This document shows positions 1 to 7,261 of a stretch of 8,764 nucleotides of DNA, piece after piece. A program made the position numbers and the translations under genes. The notes below the pieces were generated by a model. That model was not told where the DNA came from. It made no database searches and saw only the letters and a list, made by a program, of their open reading frames with translations. Source of the stretch: Candidatus Heimdallarchaeota archaeon (lineage in GTDB: Archaea > Asgardarchaeota > Heimdallarchaeia > Heimdallarchaeales > Kariarchaeaceae); assembly GCA_029882335.1 (NCBI GenBank), contig JAOUKW010000160.1:1-8764 (forward strand), in the 5' to 3' direction. Positions within the stretch are counted from its first letter, which is position 1, and every line of letters starts with the position of its first letter.

Positions 1-1
1 T

Positions 2-3000
2 AAAAATGATCTAATAGAAAATTCATTCAATACAAAGTATTCATGTGATAACGGAATTGAACAATACCATTATATTCTGCAATATTGTCACGATGGAATA
101 TATTCAAATTTGGTTGGAAGTCTTTCATCTAATTTTGATTTCATTAAACGTCATAGAGATACATATGAAAAATTGGCAAGTGAATTCCCAAATATGAATG
201 AAACGATAGTTATTTTTGATAGTGGTATAGATCCAAATCATGAAGCATTTTATAATAAATCTATTATTTTTAAAGATTTTATAGGTATGTCTTATCTAAG
301 TTTAAATGATACGTATGAATCTCCAAGTGATAGCAATGGACATGGTACTGCTATCGCATCAGTAATTTCCGGTCAGCCCAATATTAATCAAAATAAGATT
401 AAATTTATTGAAGAATTTAGTCTTTCTCATAGTGAAAAATTTATATCAAATTCGATTAAAATAACAAAATCTCATCAAATCAAATTTGACTTAGAATGGC
501 CATCTAATAACTCAAGTAATAAAGTAGAACTATTCAATGAAGCTAATGAATTAATATATAATTATACCAATAACATCAATCAGAATAGAATAAATAATAG
601 TATAACCGTAGATAAAGGAAACTATTACTTTGAAATTAGTAATCTAAATACAGAAATTAATTCATATAAGCTGAAATATCAAGAAGATATATCTTTTAAT
701 TCATTAGACGGCATTTTCCCAGCTTCAAAAATAATTATGTTAAAAATTGCAGATGATAATGGATTTGTTACAACAGAAAGCGTAGTTAATGGAATAAACT
801 GGGTTGTTGAAAATCAGTTAGTGTATGATATTAATATCGTTAATATGAGTTTTAATTTTAATCAAATAGATCCTTTTATTGATGAATATATTGAATTTTA
901 TTTAATCAATAATGGTATTGTTGTTGTAAGTTCTTCAGGAAATAACGGAATAATCAATTCTCCTGCTAGTAGTCCGTATGTGGTATCAGTCGCTCCTTCA
1001 AACGAAAATTTTTCACTTCCTTTATATATATCTAATTTATCAAAACCAGAAGTATATAATTATGGGTCTAATTTAATTGTTGCTAGTTCTCAAAACGAAG
1101 TTTATAATAACTATTATAAAATTGATTCTGGATCTAGTTTTGCAGCAGCAATGTCCACTGGAGCTATTGCTATTGTTATATCAATATTGAAAACTCAAGG
1201 AAAATGGGTAAATAATATTAATAGTGTAGTTAATATTCGATACATAATTAAAATATCCTCAACTCATCAATATGGTTATGATAGATTAAATAATTCATTA
1301 CAAAATGAGAATTTTCAATGGGGTTTTCTTGATATGAATGCATTAATAAATATGTTTGTTGACATTCCATTAAATAGACCTCAGAAACTATTTTCAAATA
1401 ATTTGGCCACATATAACTTTCAATTAAGATTAGAAGAGAGAAGAAATTATGAGATTAATTTATTCATGCCAGAAGGACTAAAGGGGGAAATCTTAATTTA
1501 TAAAAAAAGAATAATTAATGAGAATCCTCAAATTATGTATATTTCTGAACAAAAGAAAAATAATATTCAAACTCTTCAATTCAATGCAGAAAGAATTGAT
1601 GAAGTAATATTATCTGTTAAATTAATTAATAAATCAATATCAATTCCATATGTATTAGTTGTGAATTCAATGCAAACGCCTACTATTCATGAAAACATAA
1701 TCAACGACATTTATACTAATAAAGAGTATACCACCTTAAATTTTAATAGCAGTAATAATTATGTGAAACTTTTTGTAAATAATTCTTTTATAAAATATAT
1801 ATCAGATTATGGAGTAATTGAAACAAGTGAGAGGGGAATGTATATAATTGAACTTAGAGAATATAATTATCAAAATCTCAATTATCGAAAAATAATTTTC
1901 CGAATTTTTGTTAATTTTCAACCTCCAAACATTTTATCAAATTTAATGGTATATAATAATACAGCTATATCAGATTTTACCTATATTCAAATAATTTCTG
2001 AATCAAATTTGAATCACACTTATGAATTAAACATTTCAGGAAACAAATTAAATGAAACTAGTATTGTTTTTAATAATTTTACAATTAATCCCTACCACTA
2101 CAGAAATGGAAATTATCAAATTTCATTAACAGCAATTGATATACATGGAAACAAAAATATATCTTCCATTTCAGTAACTATTTATGTAGATACTTTTTTA
2201 GTTAATAACCAAAATCAGACTATTGAGTATTATTCTGGATTGGTAATTAATTTTGATGCTTTTTCCTATTTACCTAATTTTTATAGTCTGTATTTAAATA
2301 AATTGATTATTGATAACTCATCATGGGACGGTAATTCACTTGAATATTCTCTGAATCTACAACCAGGATTACATAATATTACCTTGAGTGTAATGGATAT
2401 GAATAATTTACTCCTACATGCTACTTATTTCTTGGAGATCAAAGATTATGATGATCCAATATTATCTATGGATAATATATTCTTAGTAGATATTACAAAA
2501 AATACTAATATATCAATTCATGTACGTGATATATCTAGATTTCAAGTAACTATTTATTTTAATTCAACATATTGGTTAAATAGTAATCAAAGTAATTTAC
2601 GAGTAGAAATTCAATTTAATCCGAATCTACAAATAGAAATTCATGTATATGTAATTGATGTATGGGGAAATGATGACTATTATAAAAGAACATTGTACAC
2701 AATTGATTTAGAACAACCTTTAATTTCAGAAATTGATGATTTTAGTTACAAAAATGGACAAATTCAAACTCTTGTTTGGAATTATGAAGAATCCCACGTT
2801 GATTCAGTACAATTATATGATAATAATAGAGAGATATTAAATAATACTTCAATAGATGGAAAAAAGATACTAGTTAGCGAAAATGAAATTATATTAACTT
2901 TTAAATATTTAGAGGAAGTCAAGTATCATAATATAACTATAATAATTAAAGATCAGAGTGGTAATGCGGTAAAAAGTGATGTGATAATTACCATGGAGTA

Positions 3001-3106
3001 TTTAGCAATTCTATTGGAAACACAATTTCAATTAAACATAAGCTATTTATTCAATATATTAATTTTTATTTTGATATTTAATTTAATTACATACCATAAG
3101 GATTGA
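2..3106 (+). CDS. Cell-surface subtilisin-like serine protease (S8), C-terminally anchored, 5'-partial
   Basis: This is a secreted subtilase. Numbering from the first whole codon (nt 2), the triad is Asp73 (DSGID, nt 218), His114 (NGHGTAIAS, nt 341) and Ser379 (GSSFAAAMSTGA, nt 1136), with oxyanion Asn314 (SSSGNNG, nt 941). The frame is open to the left edge with no stop, so the TTG at 110 is probably not the start; signal peptide and propeptide would lie outside the window. About 100 residues (roughly 128-231) are inserted between the His motif and GIFPASKI and resemble a PPC-type beta-sandwich. A second such domain follows the catalytic core (about 461-561). Then come about five Ig-like repeats (566-996), a transmembrane helix (about 1012-1030) and a tiny tail. 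The Pro usual after the GTSMAA-type motif is Ala. It is the first visible gene of a three-gene unit. The S8 assignment is secure; substrate is unknown. Confidence 0.93.
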   Translation, partial: KNDLIENSFNTKYSCDNGIEQYHYILQYCHDGIYSNLVGSLSSNFDFIKRHRDTYEKLASEFPNMNETIVIFDSGIDPNHEAFYNKSIIFKDFIGMSYLSLNDTYESPSDSNGHGTAIASVISGQPNINQNKIKFIEEFSLSHSEKFISNSIKITKSHQIKFDLEWPSNNSSNKVELFNEANELIYNYTNNINQNRINNSITVDKGNYYFEISNLNTEINSYKLKYQEDISFNSLDGIFPASKIIMLKIADDNGFVTTESVVNGINWVVENQLVYDINIVNMSFNFNQIDPFIDEYIEFYLINNGIVVVSSSGNNGIINSPASSPYVVSVAPSNENFSLPLYISNLSKPEVYNYGSNLIVASSQNEVYNNYYKIDSGSSFAAAMSTGAIAIVISILKTQGKWVNNINSVVNIRYIIKISSTHQYGYDRLNNSLQNENFQWGFLDMNALINMFVDIPLNRPQKLFSNNLATYNFQLRLEERRNYEINLFMPEGLKGEILIYKKRIINENPQIMYISEQKKNNIQTLQFNAERIDEVILSVKLINKSISIPYVLVVNSMQTPTIHENIINDIYTNKEYTTLNFNSSNNYVKLFVNNSFIKYISDYGVIETSERGMYIIELREYNYQNLNYRKIIFRIFVNFQPPNILSNLMVYNNTAISDFTYIQIISESNLNHTYELNISGNKLNETSIVFNNFTINPYHYRNGNYQISLTAIDIHGNKNISSISVTIYVDTFLVNNQNQTIEYYSGLVINFDAFSYLPNFYSLYLNKLIIDNSSWDGNSLEYSLNLQPGLHNITLSVMDMNNLLLHATYFLEIKDYDDPILSMDNIFLVDITKNTNISIHVRDISRFQVTIYFNSTYWLNSNQSNLRVEIQFNPNLQIEIHVYVIDVWGNDDYYKRTLYTIDLEQPLISEIDDFSYKNGQIQTLVWNYEESHVDSVQLYDNNREILNNTSIDGKKILVSENEIILTFKYLEEVKYHNITIIIKDQSGNAVKSDVIITMEYLAILLETQFQLNISYLFNILIFILIFNLITYHKD
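3098..3103 (+). promoter_or_regulatory. Weak Shine-Dalgarno-like site for the second gene
   Basis: AAGGAT lies 11 nt before the TTG at 3115 and overlaps the last codons of the protease gene. An in-frame TAA at 3109-3111 blocks any earlier start. The alternative ATG at 3127 is too far from this site, so it slightly favours TTG. Confidence 0.4.
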
Positions 3107-3114
3107 TATAACTA

Positions 3115-4236
3115 TTGAAATTTCAAATGCTACTTTTACAACTTATAATAATTGTATCAATTCTCTCAACAAATTCATCTAATTCAGGAGAATTGGACAT
3201 TCATGAGGAATCTCACGTTAATCCTAATGTTTCAAAAGCTGGTGTTTCTTTTCTTAATATTTTTTATAATAATTCAATAATTAACCCTATTTCGATTGTT
3301 GATAAAGTATTCATCTATAATATCCAAAGCATTGTTGATATTATCAATATAGAAGTTATTATCAGGGTTAATGGTTTTTCAATTATAACACATAATAATT
3401 TATATTATAAAATGATTGGGGAATTATATATAATAACAAATAATGAAATAAGAAAGATTGAGTATGAAGATATGTTGACAGGTCTCATTAATATACCCAT
3501 TTATCAAGGTCGTAACATAATTTCTGCAATATATGTTACAAAAGATGATTATTCAATTGATAATATTGTTGTTAACTTAAATGTAGATAACATGCCTAAT
3601 ATTTATTCAAATGAAATATTATTAAATATTGAAAAAAATACGAATCAAACTTGGTATGAATATCCTTTGGTTGATCGAGATTTTAATAAATATAATTATG
3701 AACCTCCAGTCTTTGATTTTAACCTCACGCAAAAATGCGATTTACCTGAGAATTTAATTCTGCTTAACCACTTAATTTATAATGAAGAAATAGTTTGTGA
3801 AAATAATTTAACACTAAATTATTCAGATGGAGGGACTTTTGATCATCAATTAGGAAATAATAGCCGAAATTCATCCAGTTCAAATGTCTTTCTGATTGAT
3901 GCTTTAGGTATGAGAAAATTAGATAATAGTATCAATTTGATAGAGGGTTATAATCGTATTTCAATTTTAATTTTACATCCATTTGGATATTGGATAAAAA
4001 TTAATTCGTCAAATATTATTGATCATGAAAATTTATTTGATGTTAATGATAAAAACCTTGGATTTAATGGTTCTATTGATTATATATCAAATATTTTAAC
4101 TAGAAATGTATATTTTGAATACGTTAATGTTATTGAGGTAAATACTTATAGTTTGAATGTAGTAATAATACATATCTCAATAACTTTATTTATAATAGTA
4201 AAAATGAATAACAAGAGGAGGAATTTAAACTATTAA
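3115..4236 (+). CDS. Secreted, C-terminally anchored beta-sandwich protein of unknown function
   Basis: I do not recognise the family. The N-terminus (residues 1 to about 24, hydrophobic LLLQLIIIVSIL) is a signal peptide. Residues 346-362 form a transmembrane helix followed by KMNNKRR, so the body is outside and the short tail inside. Two stretches look like Ig-like beta-sandwiches. Each carries a strand-turn motif of the form I-x-x-G-x-N-x-I followed by alternating hydrophobic strands: IYQGRNII at 129-136 (domain about 65-158) and LIEGYNRI at 275-282 (domain about 254-303). The only two cysteines, Cys208 and Cys228, lie outside the cell and could form a disulfide. Translation starts at TTG 3115 or at ATG 3127, which still keeps the signal peptide. 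It lies 8 bp after the protease gene and touches the binding-protein gene, so a role in the same surface unit, perhaps as a structural partner, is inferred from position only. Confidence 0.85.
   Translation: MKFQMLLLQLIIIVSILSTNSSNSGELDIHEESHVNPNVSKAGVSFLNIFYNNSIINPISIVDKVFIYNIQSIVDIINIEVIIRVNGFSIITHNNLYYKMIGELYIITNNEIRKIEYEDMLTGLINIPIYQGRNIISAIYVTKDDYSIDNIVVNLNVDNMPNIYSNEILLNIEKNTNQTWYEYPLVDRDFNKYNYEPPVFDFNLTQKCDLPENLILLNHLIYNEEIVCENNLTLNYSDGGTFDHQLGNNSRNSSSSNVFLIDALGMRKLDNSINLIEGYNRISILILHPFGYWIKINSSNIIDHENLFDVNDKNLGFNGSIDYISNILTRNVYFEYVNVIEVNTYSLNVVIIHISITLFIIVKMNNKRRNLNY
4216..4221 (+). promoter_or_regulatory. Perfect Shine-Dalgarno site (AGGAGG) deciding the start of the third gene
   Basis: AGGAGG inside the end of the second gene is the strongest ribosome binding site in the window. 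It ends 10 nt before the ATT at 4232. It is 34 nt before the TTG at 4256, too far to serve that codon. It therefore supports a start at or near 4232. Confidence 0.7.
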
Positions 4237-5974
4237 TAAACTAATTAGTATAATTTTGGTTTATATTATAATATTCTCGCATCCAATAGAAGGTAATAAT
4301 CATATTAAAGAAATATTAATTACTTCAGATGGTAATAAACACTCTAAATTCGTTCTAAACGCGATAAAAAACATATTTGATTATTATAATATTAATAATA
4401 GGATAGTTGAAAATTATGAACCATTTGATTTTTTTGTTTATACAACAGAAACAAATAATTCTATAATACCTTCAAATCTTACTAATTTTACTAATTTTGG
4501 TATTGAAAATTTATTATTGCGATATCTATATAATTTAAGTTGGTTTGAAGATATAATGTCTAAATTGATTGGTAATAACATCTCATTAGCTGATTTTATA
4601 GAATTCGCAGATAATTATATTCATATGTATAATACAATAGATTTGGAAATCAATATCGTTCAAATATATGAACATTATTATGCAAATGAGAATGTAATAT
4701 TTCAACCCAATGACAATCAAATAAACTATAAAGAATTTTTTCTATCATCTTTTTCCAATTTAACCAATAATATTGACATATTAATCAATAATATTGAAAA
4801 TTATGATCCCATGCAAAATCATAAATTAGGGTTTATTGATTTATTTACTCAAGGATTGCTAATAGAAAAAGACCACGAATTATTTTCAGGAATTATAAAT
4901 AAGTACGAAACCTCGGACTGGTATAACCAAATATATCCGGAACTGCAATCAACTATACCTTCAGGAAAACATAAAATCTGGGTAAATAATAATCTTCAAT
5001 ATGAATTCGATGGTATAATGTATAACTATTCCATTGAAGATATTATTTTTACACTACAAATATCACAATGGTCTACTAATGGGGTTTTGAAAGAATTTTT
5101 CAATAGAATCCAGCAATATGAAATAGACCGAAATGAACAATCAATAACGATTTATTTATCTGAATCAAGAGTTGATGATCCATATAAGTTAGCGTCAATT
5201 CATCCTGTGCCTATTTCGTTGAATAGGACCTTGCAACTCGATGTAGATTCTACTTATCCTATATATTATACACCTTTATCTAATACCTATTCTGTTTTAG
5301 ATTCTGTGGAATGGAGGTATTATGAGAAAAGAATCCCAAACAATGGATTGTATGACATAATTCATAGAGAAATTTATGATGAAAAAATTATATATCATCT
5401 TAAATTAAAAGAAATAAATGAAGATGTTGTATTTTCATTAAATGATACAACCAATCTTAATTTAATACAGGAACTAAGATTACATATACCGATAGGTGAA
5501 TTAAATGATGGTTTTATAACCCAAGACATTGATGTTGTTATTGATACTGAAGATAATTATGACAATTTGAATTTAGTTAATTATGATAAGAAAAAATATA
5601 TTGGATTTAGTTCAGTAAAAATTATTGCAAATGCTAGTGATTCAAATTCATTTAACAATGACTCACTTAGATCTGCTGTTTTCGATATTATTGCACAAGA
5701 AGAGTTAGAAGCAATATTATCCCACATAGGAAAGGTAACACAAAGTTATTTCCCATTACATACAATTTTAGGTGAACACAGGAAAAGAATAATGAAAACA
5801 CTCAATCCGTTAGAAATACTATCTGAATATCTTGATGATAATTATGTTAATTTAGTAAATGAAATTTATTTATTAAATACCATATATACTGGTAAATATA
5901 TAATTCTTGTTTGTAGTGTATTAATAATAAGTATTGCATCAAGAAGGTATTATCAACGCCTTCGTAAAAATTGA
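4232..5974 (+). CDS. Membrane-anchored family 5 solute-binding-like protein, apparently circularly permuted
   Basis: This is a divergent relative of oligopeptide/dipeptide-binding proteins (SBP family 5). Numbered from the ATT at 4232, residues 1-20 are a signal peptide (INKLISIILVYIIIF core). Residues 25-166 resemble the family's C-terminal part: a strand (IKEILITSDG), a helix, a GI-type strand and FDFFVYTT. Residues about 190-460 resemble its N-terminal lobe, including KHKIWVNNN and YSIEDIIFTLQ, the counterpart of the AEDVvfT motif. Residues 476-496 (NDSLRSAVFDIIAQEELEAI) match the vRqAlayAIdre helix, and 525-537 (NPLEILSEYLDDN) match the DPekAkaLLkeAG helix. A transmembrane helix (about 552-570) and RRYYQRLRK tail follow. 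The first canonical start, TTG 4256, would remove most of the signal peptide. The gene overlaps the preceding stop and, at its 3' end, the opposing signal peptidase gene. No permease genes are visible. Family call moderate; peptide binding is inferred. Confidence 0.75.
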   Translation: MNKLISIILVYIIIFSHPIEGNNHIKEILITSDGNKHSKFVLNAIKNIFDYYNINNRIVENYEPFDFFVYTTETNNSIIPSNLTNFTNFGIENLLLRYLYNLSWFEDIMSKLIGNNISLADFIEFADNYIHMYNTIDLEINIVQIYEHYYANENVIFQPNDNQINYKEFFLSSFSNLTNNIDILINNIENYDPMQNHKLGFIDLFTQGLLIEKDHELFSGIINKYETSDWYNQIYPELQSTIPSGKHKIWVNNNLQYEFDGIMYNYSIEDIIFTLQISQWSTNGVLKEFFNRIQQYEIDRNEQSITIYLSESRVDDPYKLASIHPVPISLNRTLQLDVDSTYPIYYTPLSNTYSVLDSVEWRYYEKRIPNNGLYDIIHREIYDEKIIYHLKLKEINEDVVFSLNDTTNLNLIQELRLHIPIGELNDGFITQDIDVVIDTEDNYDNLNLVNYDKKKYIGFSSVKIIANASDSNSFNNDSLRSAVFDIIAQEELEAILSHIGKVTQSYFPLHTILGEHRKRIMKTLNPLEILSEYLDDNYVNLVNEIYLLNTIYTGKYIILVCSVLIISIASRRYYQRLRKN

Positions 5975-6928
5975 TTGATAATTTAAAAACAATATGTGAT
6001 AATTTAATGTTGCCACTAATGTCAGTCTAGTGGTGTTATATCTGAAATTTGCATTTAATAACACGGACATACCGATTTCAACTGCACCCAAATTATTGCT
6101 TACTGGATTCCATAAAGAAGTGTAAAGTAATAAATTATGGTGATACACACTAATATTTATAGAATCTATTTTTAAAATAGGTATATTTGATCTTGAATAA
6201 TTGATATTCACTTGATAATGTATTATTTGCCTTGACAAATTTGGTTCATTTATCTCAAGTGATTTTGAAATATTAACCGCATTTATCTGTGTAGTATTAA
6301 AACCAATAAGTAATGCAGGTATGAAAAACTGAAGAAATATAAAAGAAAATATAATTCCATAAATCTGTCCTTTTGAAGTAAATTTTTTAATCATTTTGGG
6401 ATTAATATTTATAATAATTTCCTTAGTAACTGAAAAATACTTATAGTAAATAAAGTACAATATGAAAATAAATAAGATAGTTCGAGCTATTATTTGGTTG
6501 GAATTTATAAAATTAAATATGGTTACTATTGTTGGTAATTTAATAATAACCTTCCCTTGAATATTATCAAATCTTGTGAAATAACCATTTTGATATAAAT
6601 CTAAAATTGCATTACTTTCGGCATTATCTCCTTTTGTTCGAAAATAAAACTCGTTTTCGAATTGAACTATTTCAATTATTCTGTGAAGTATGTCTTGTCC
6701 ATTCAGATTAGTTAAAATGAGATCCCCAACTGCTAAATCATTTGCCATTATATTTGTATATATTAAAAATACATCCCATTGTCTAATCTCGGGAGACATT
6801 GATGTGGGATTATCATTTGAAATTGTTACTGTTTTGATATTAGGAATAAATCCGGTATTTAAAACGAAAAGAAAAGACAGAATTACTAAAATAGTATAAA
6901 ATATAATTCTATTAATGTTTATATACAT
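5939..6928 (-). CDS. Signal peptidase I, archaeal/ER type (S26B), with extra TM helix and C-terminal outside domain
   Basis: It removes signal peptides from exported proteins at the outer face of the membrane. Helix 1 spans residues 8-28. The catalytic Ser43 lies in TSMSP, followed by W-D-V-F-L-I. His82 is in ILHRIIEI, where bacterial enzymes have Lys, so this is the archaeal/eukaryotic type. FRTKGDN gives Asp101, and Asp110 is the likely second acidic residue. IQGKVIIKLP (123-132) is the usual closing strand. Unusually, it continues with helices at 146-165 and 189-209 and a 120-residue outside domain (210-329) that looks like beta strands with several N-glycosylation sequons. At 329 residues it is far longer than typical archaeal enzymes of about 150-220. 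ATG 6928 fits a TATA box 26 bp upstream. Natural clients would include its exported neighbours. Confidence 0.9.
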   Translation of the reverse strand: MYININRIIFYTILVILSFLFVLNTGFIPNIKTVTISNDNPTSMSPEIRQWDVFLIYTNIMANDLAVGDLILTNLNGQDILHRIIEIVQFENEFYFRTKGDNAESNAILDLYQNGYFTRFDNIQGKVIIKLPTIVTIFNFINSNQIIARTILFIFILYFIYYKYFSVTKEIIININPKMIKKFTSKGQIYGIIFSFIFLQFFIPALLIGFNTTQINAVNISKSLEINEPNLSRQIIHYQVNINYSRSNIPILKIDSINISVYHHNLLLYTSLWNPVSNNLGAVEIGMSVLLNANFRYNTTRLTLVATLNYHILFLNYQSIFTKALIIPS

Positions 6929-6951
6929 ATTGAAATTGAAATGAAAATTAA

Positions 6952-6957
6952 TTTAAA
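6952..6957 (-). promoter_or_regulatory. TATA box for the signal peptidase gene
   Basis: On the minus strand, TTTAAA is centred about 26.5 bp before the A of ATG 6928 and is preceded by a purine-rich GAAGAAAT that suits a BRE. This spacing predicts transcription starting at or next to the start codon, giving a leaderless mRNA. No Shine-Dalgarno site is seen before this ATG, which agrees. Confidence 0.5.
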
Positions 6958-7049
6958 TATTTCTTCAAAGTAGATGTATAGTTGATTTAAATTTTTTCGA
7001 ATACAATACACAAGTATTTTTACGATGAAACTACTTAAGAACTAATTTT

Positions 7050-7181
7050 ATGTCTCATTTTTCAATTTTAATACTTGTTTGCTTCCTCCTCTTAGAGAAA
7101 ATAAAATCACCTGAAACCTGTAATTTAGATACTTTCAATTATAAGGTTGGTACGAAAAATGAGTTGTATAAATGTTTGTAA
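7050..7181 (+). CDS. Doubtful small ORF, 43 codons, hydrophobic N-terminus
   Basis: ATG to TAA encodes a short peptide opening with MSHFSILILVCFLLLEK, a hydrophobic run of about 11 residues, then a polar part with two more cysteines (Cys24, Cys42; the first is Cys11). An in-frame TGA at 7026 bounds it upstream. No Shine-Dalgarno site or TATA box sits at a good distance, and ORFs of this size are frequent by chance in such AT-rich DNA. It is listed because it fills much of an otherwise empty gap and could be a secreted or single-pass micropeptide. It is more likely noise than a gene. Confidence 0.18.
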   Translation: MSHFSILILVCFLLLEKIKSPETCNLDTFNYKVGTKNELYKCL

Positions 7182-7261
7182 ACAATAACCAATTTTATAC
7201 TTGTTAACAATTATTTCTATTTGAAATATAATTAAAAGAGAGCTCTAACTTCAAAATCATC

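Larger units (their letters stand above)
6929..7261. other. 333-bp intergenic region between two minus-strand genes
   Basis: It holds the signal peptidase promoter near its left end and a doubtful 43-codon ORF on the plus strand (7050-7181). A 9-bp inverted pair, ACAAGTATT (7010-7018) and AATACTTGT (7070-7078), is separated by 51 bp and may be chance. AGGAGG occurs on the minus strand (7085-7090), but only tiny ORFs follow it. No tRNA, clear terminator hairpin or long repeat is visible. Confidence 0.6.

Noticed and set aside
6690..6899. 69-codon plus-strand ORF opposite the signal peptidase N-terminus
   Set aside because: It lies wholly antisense to the strongly supported catalytic Ser and His region and has no recognisable domain or ribosome binding site, so it is a shadow ORF.
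7025..7045. Six-codon ORF (MKLLKN) just before the 43-codon ORF, as a leader peptide
   Set aside because: Too short to separate from chance in AT-rich DNA, with no attenuator-like structure beside it.
7085..7090. AGGAGG on the minus strand in the intergenic gap, suggesting a small gene
   Set aside because: Reading frames after it close within a few codons (for example ATG AGA CAT AAA ATT AGT TCT TAA). It may be chance or a remnant.
7239..7246. AGAGCTCT palindrome plus a short T run after the 7262-8518 gene as a terminator
   Set aside because: The palindrome has no loop and cannot form a normal hairpin, and the T run is only four bases.
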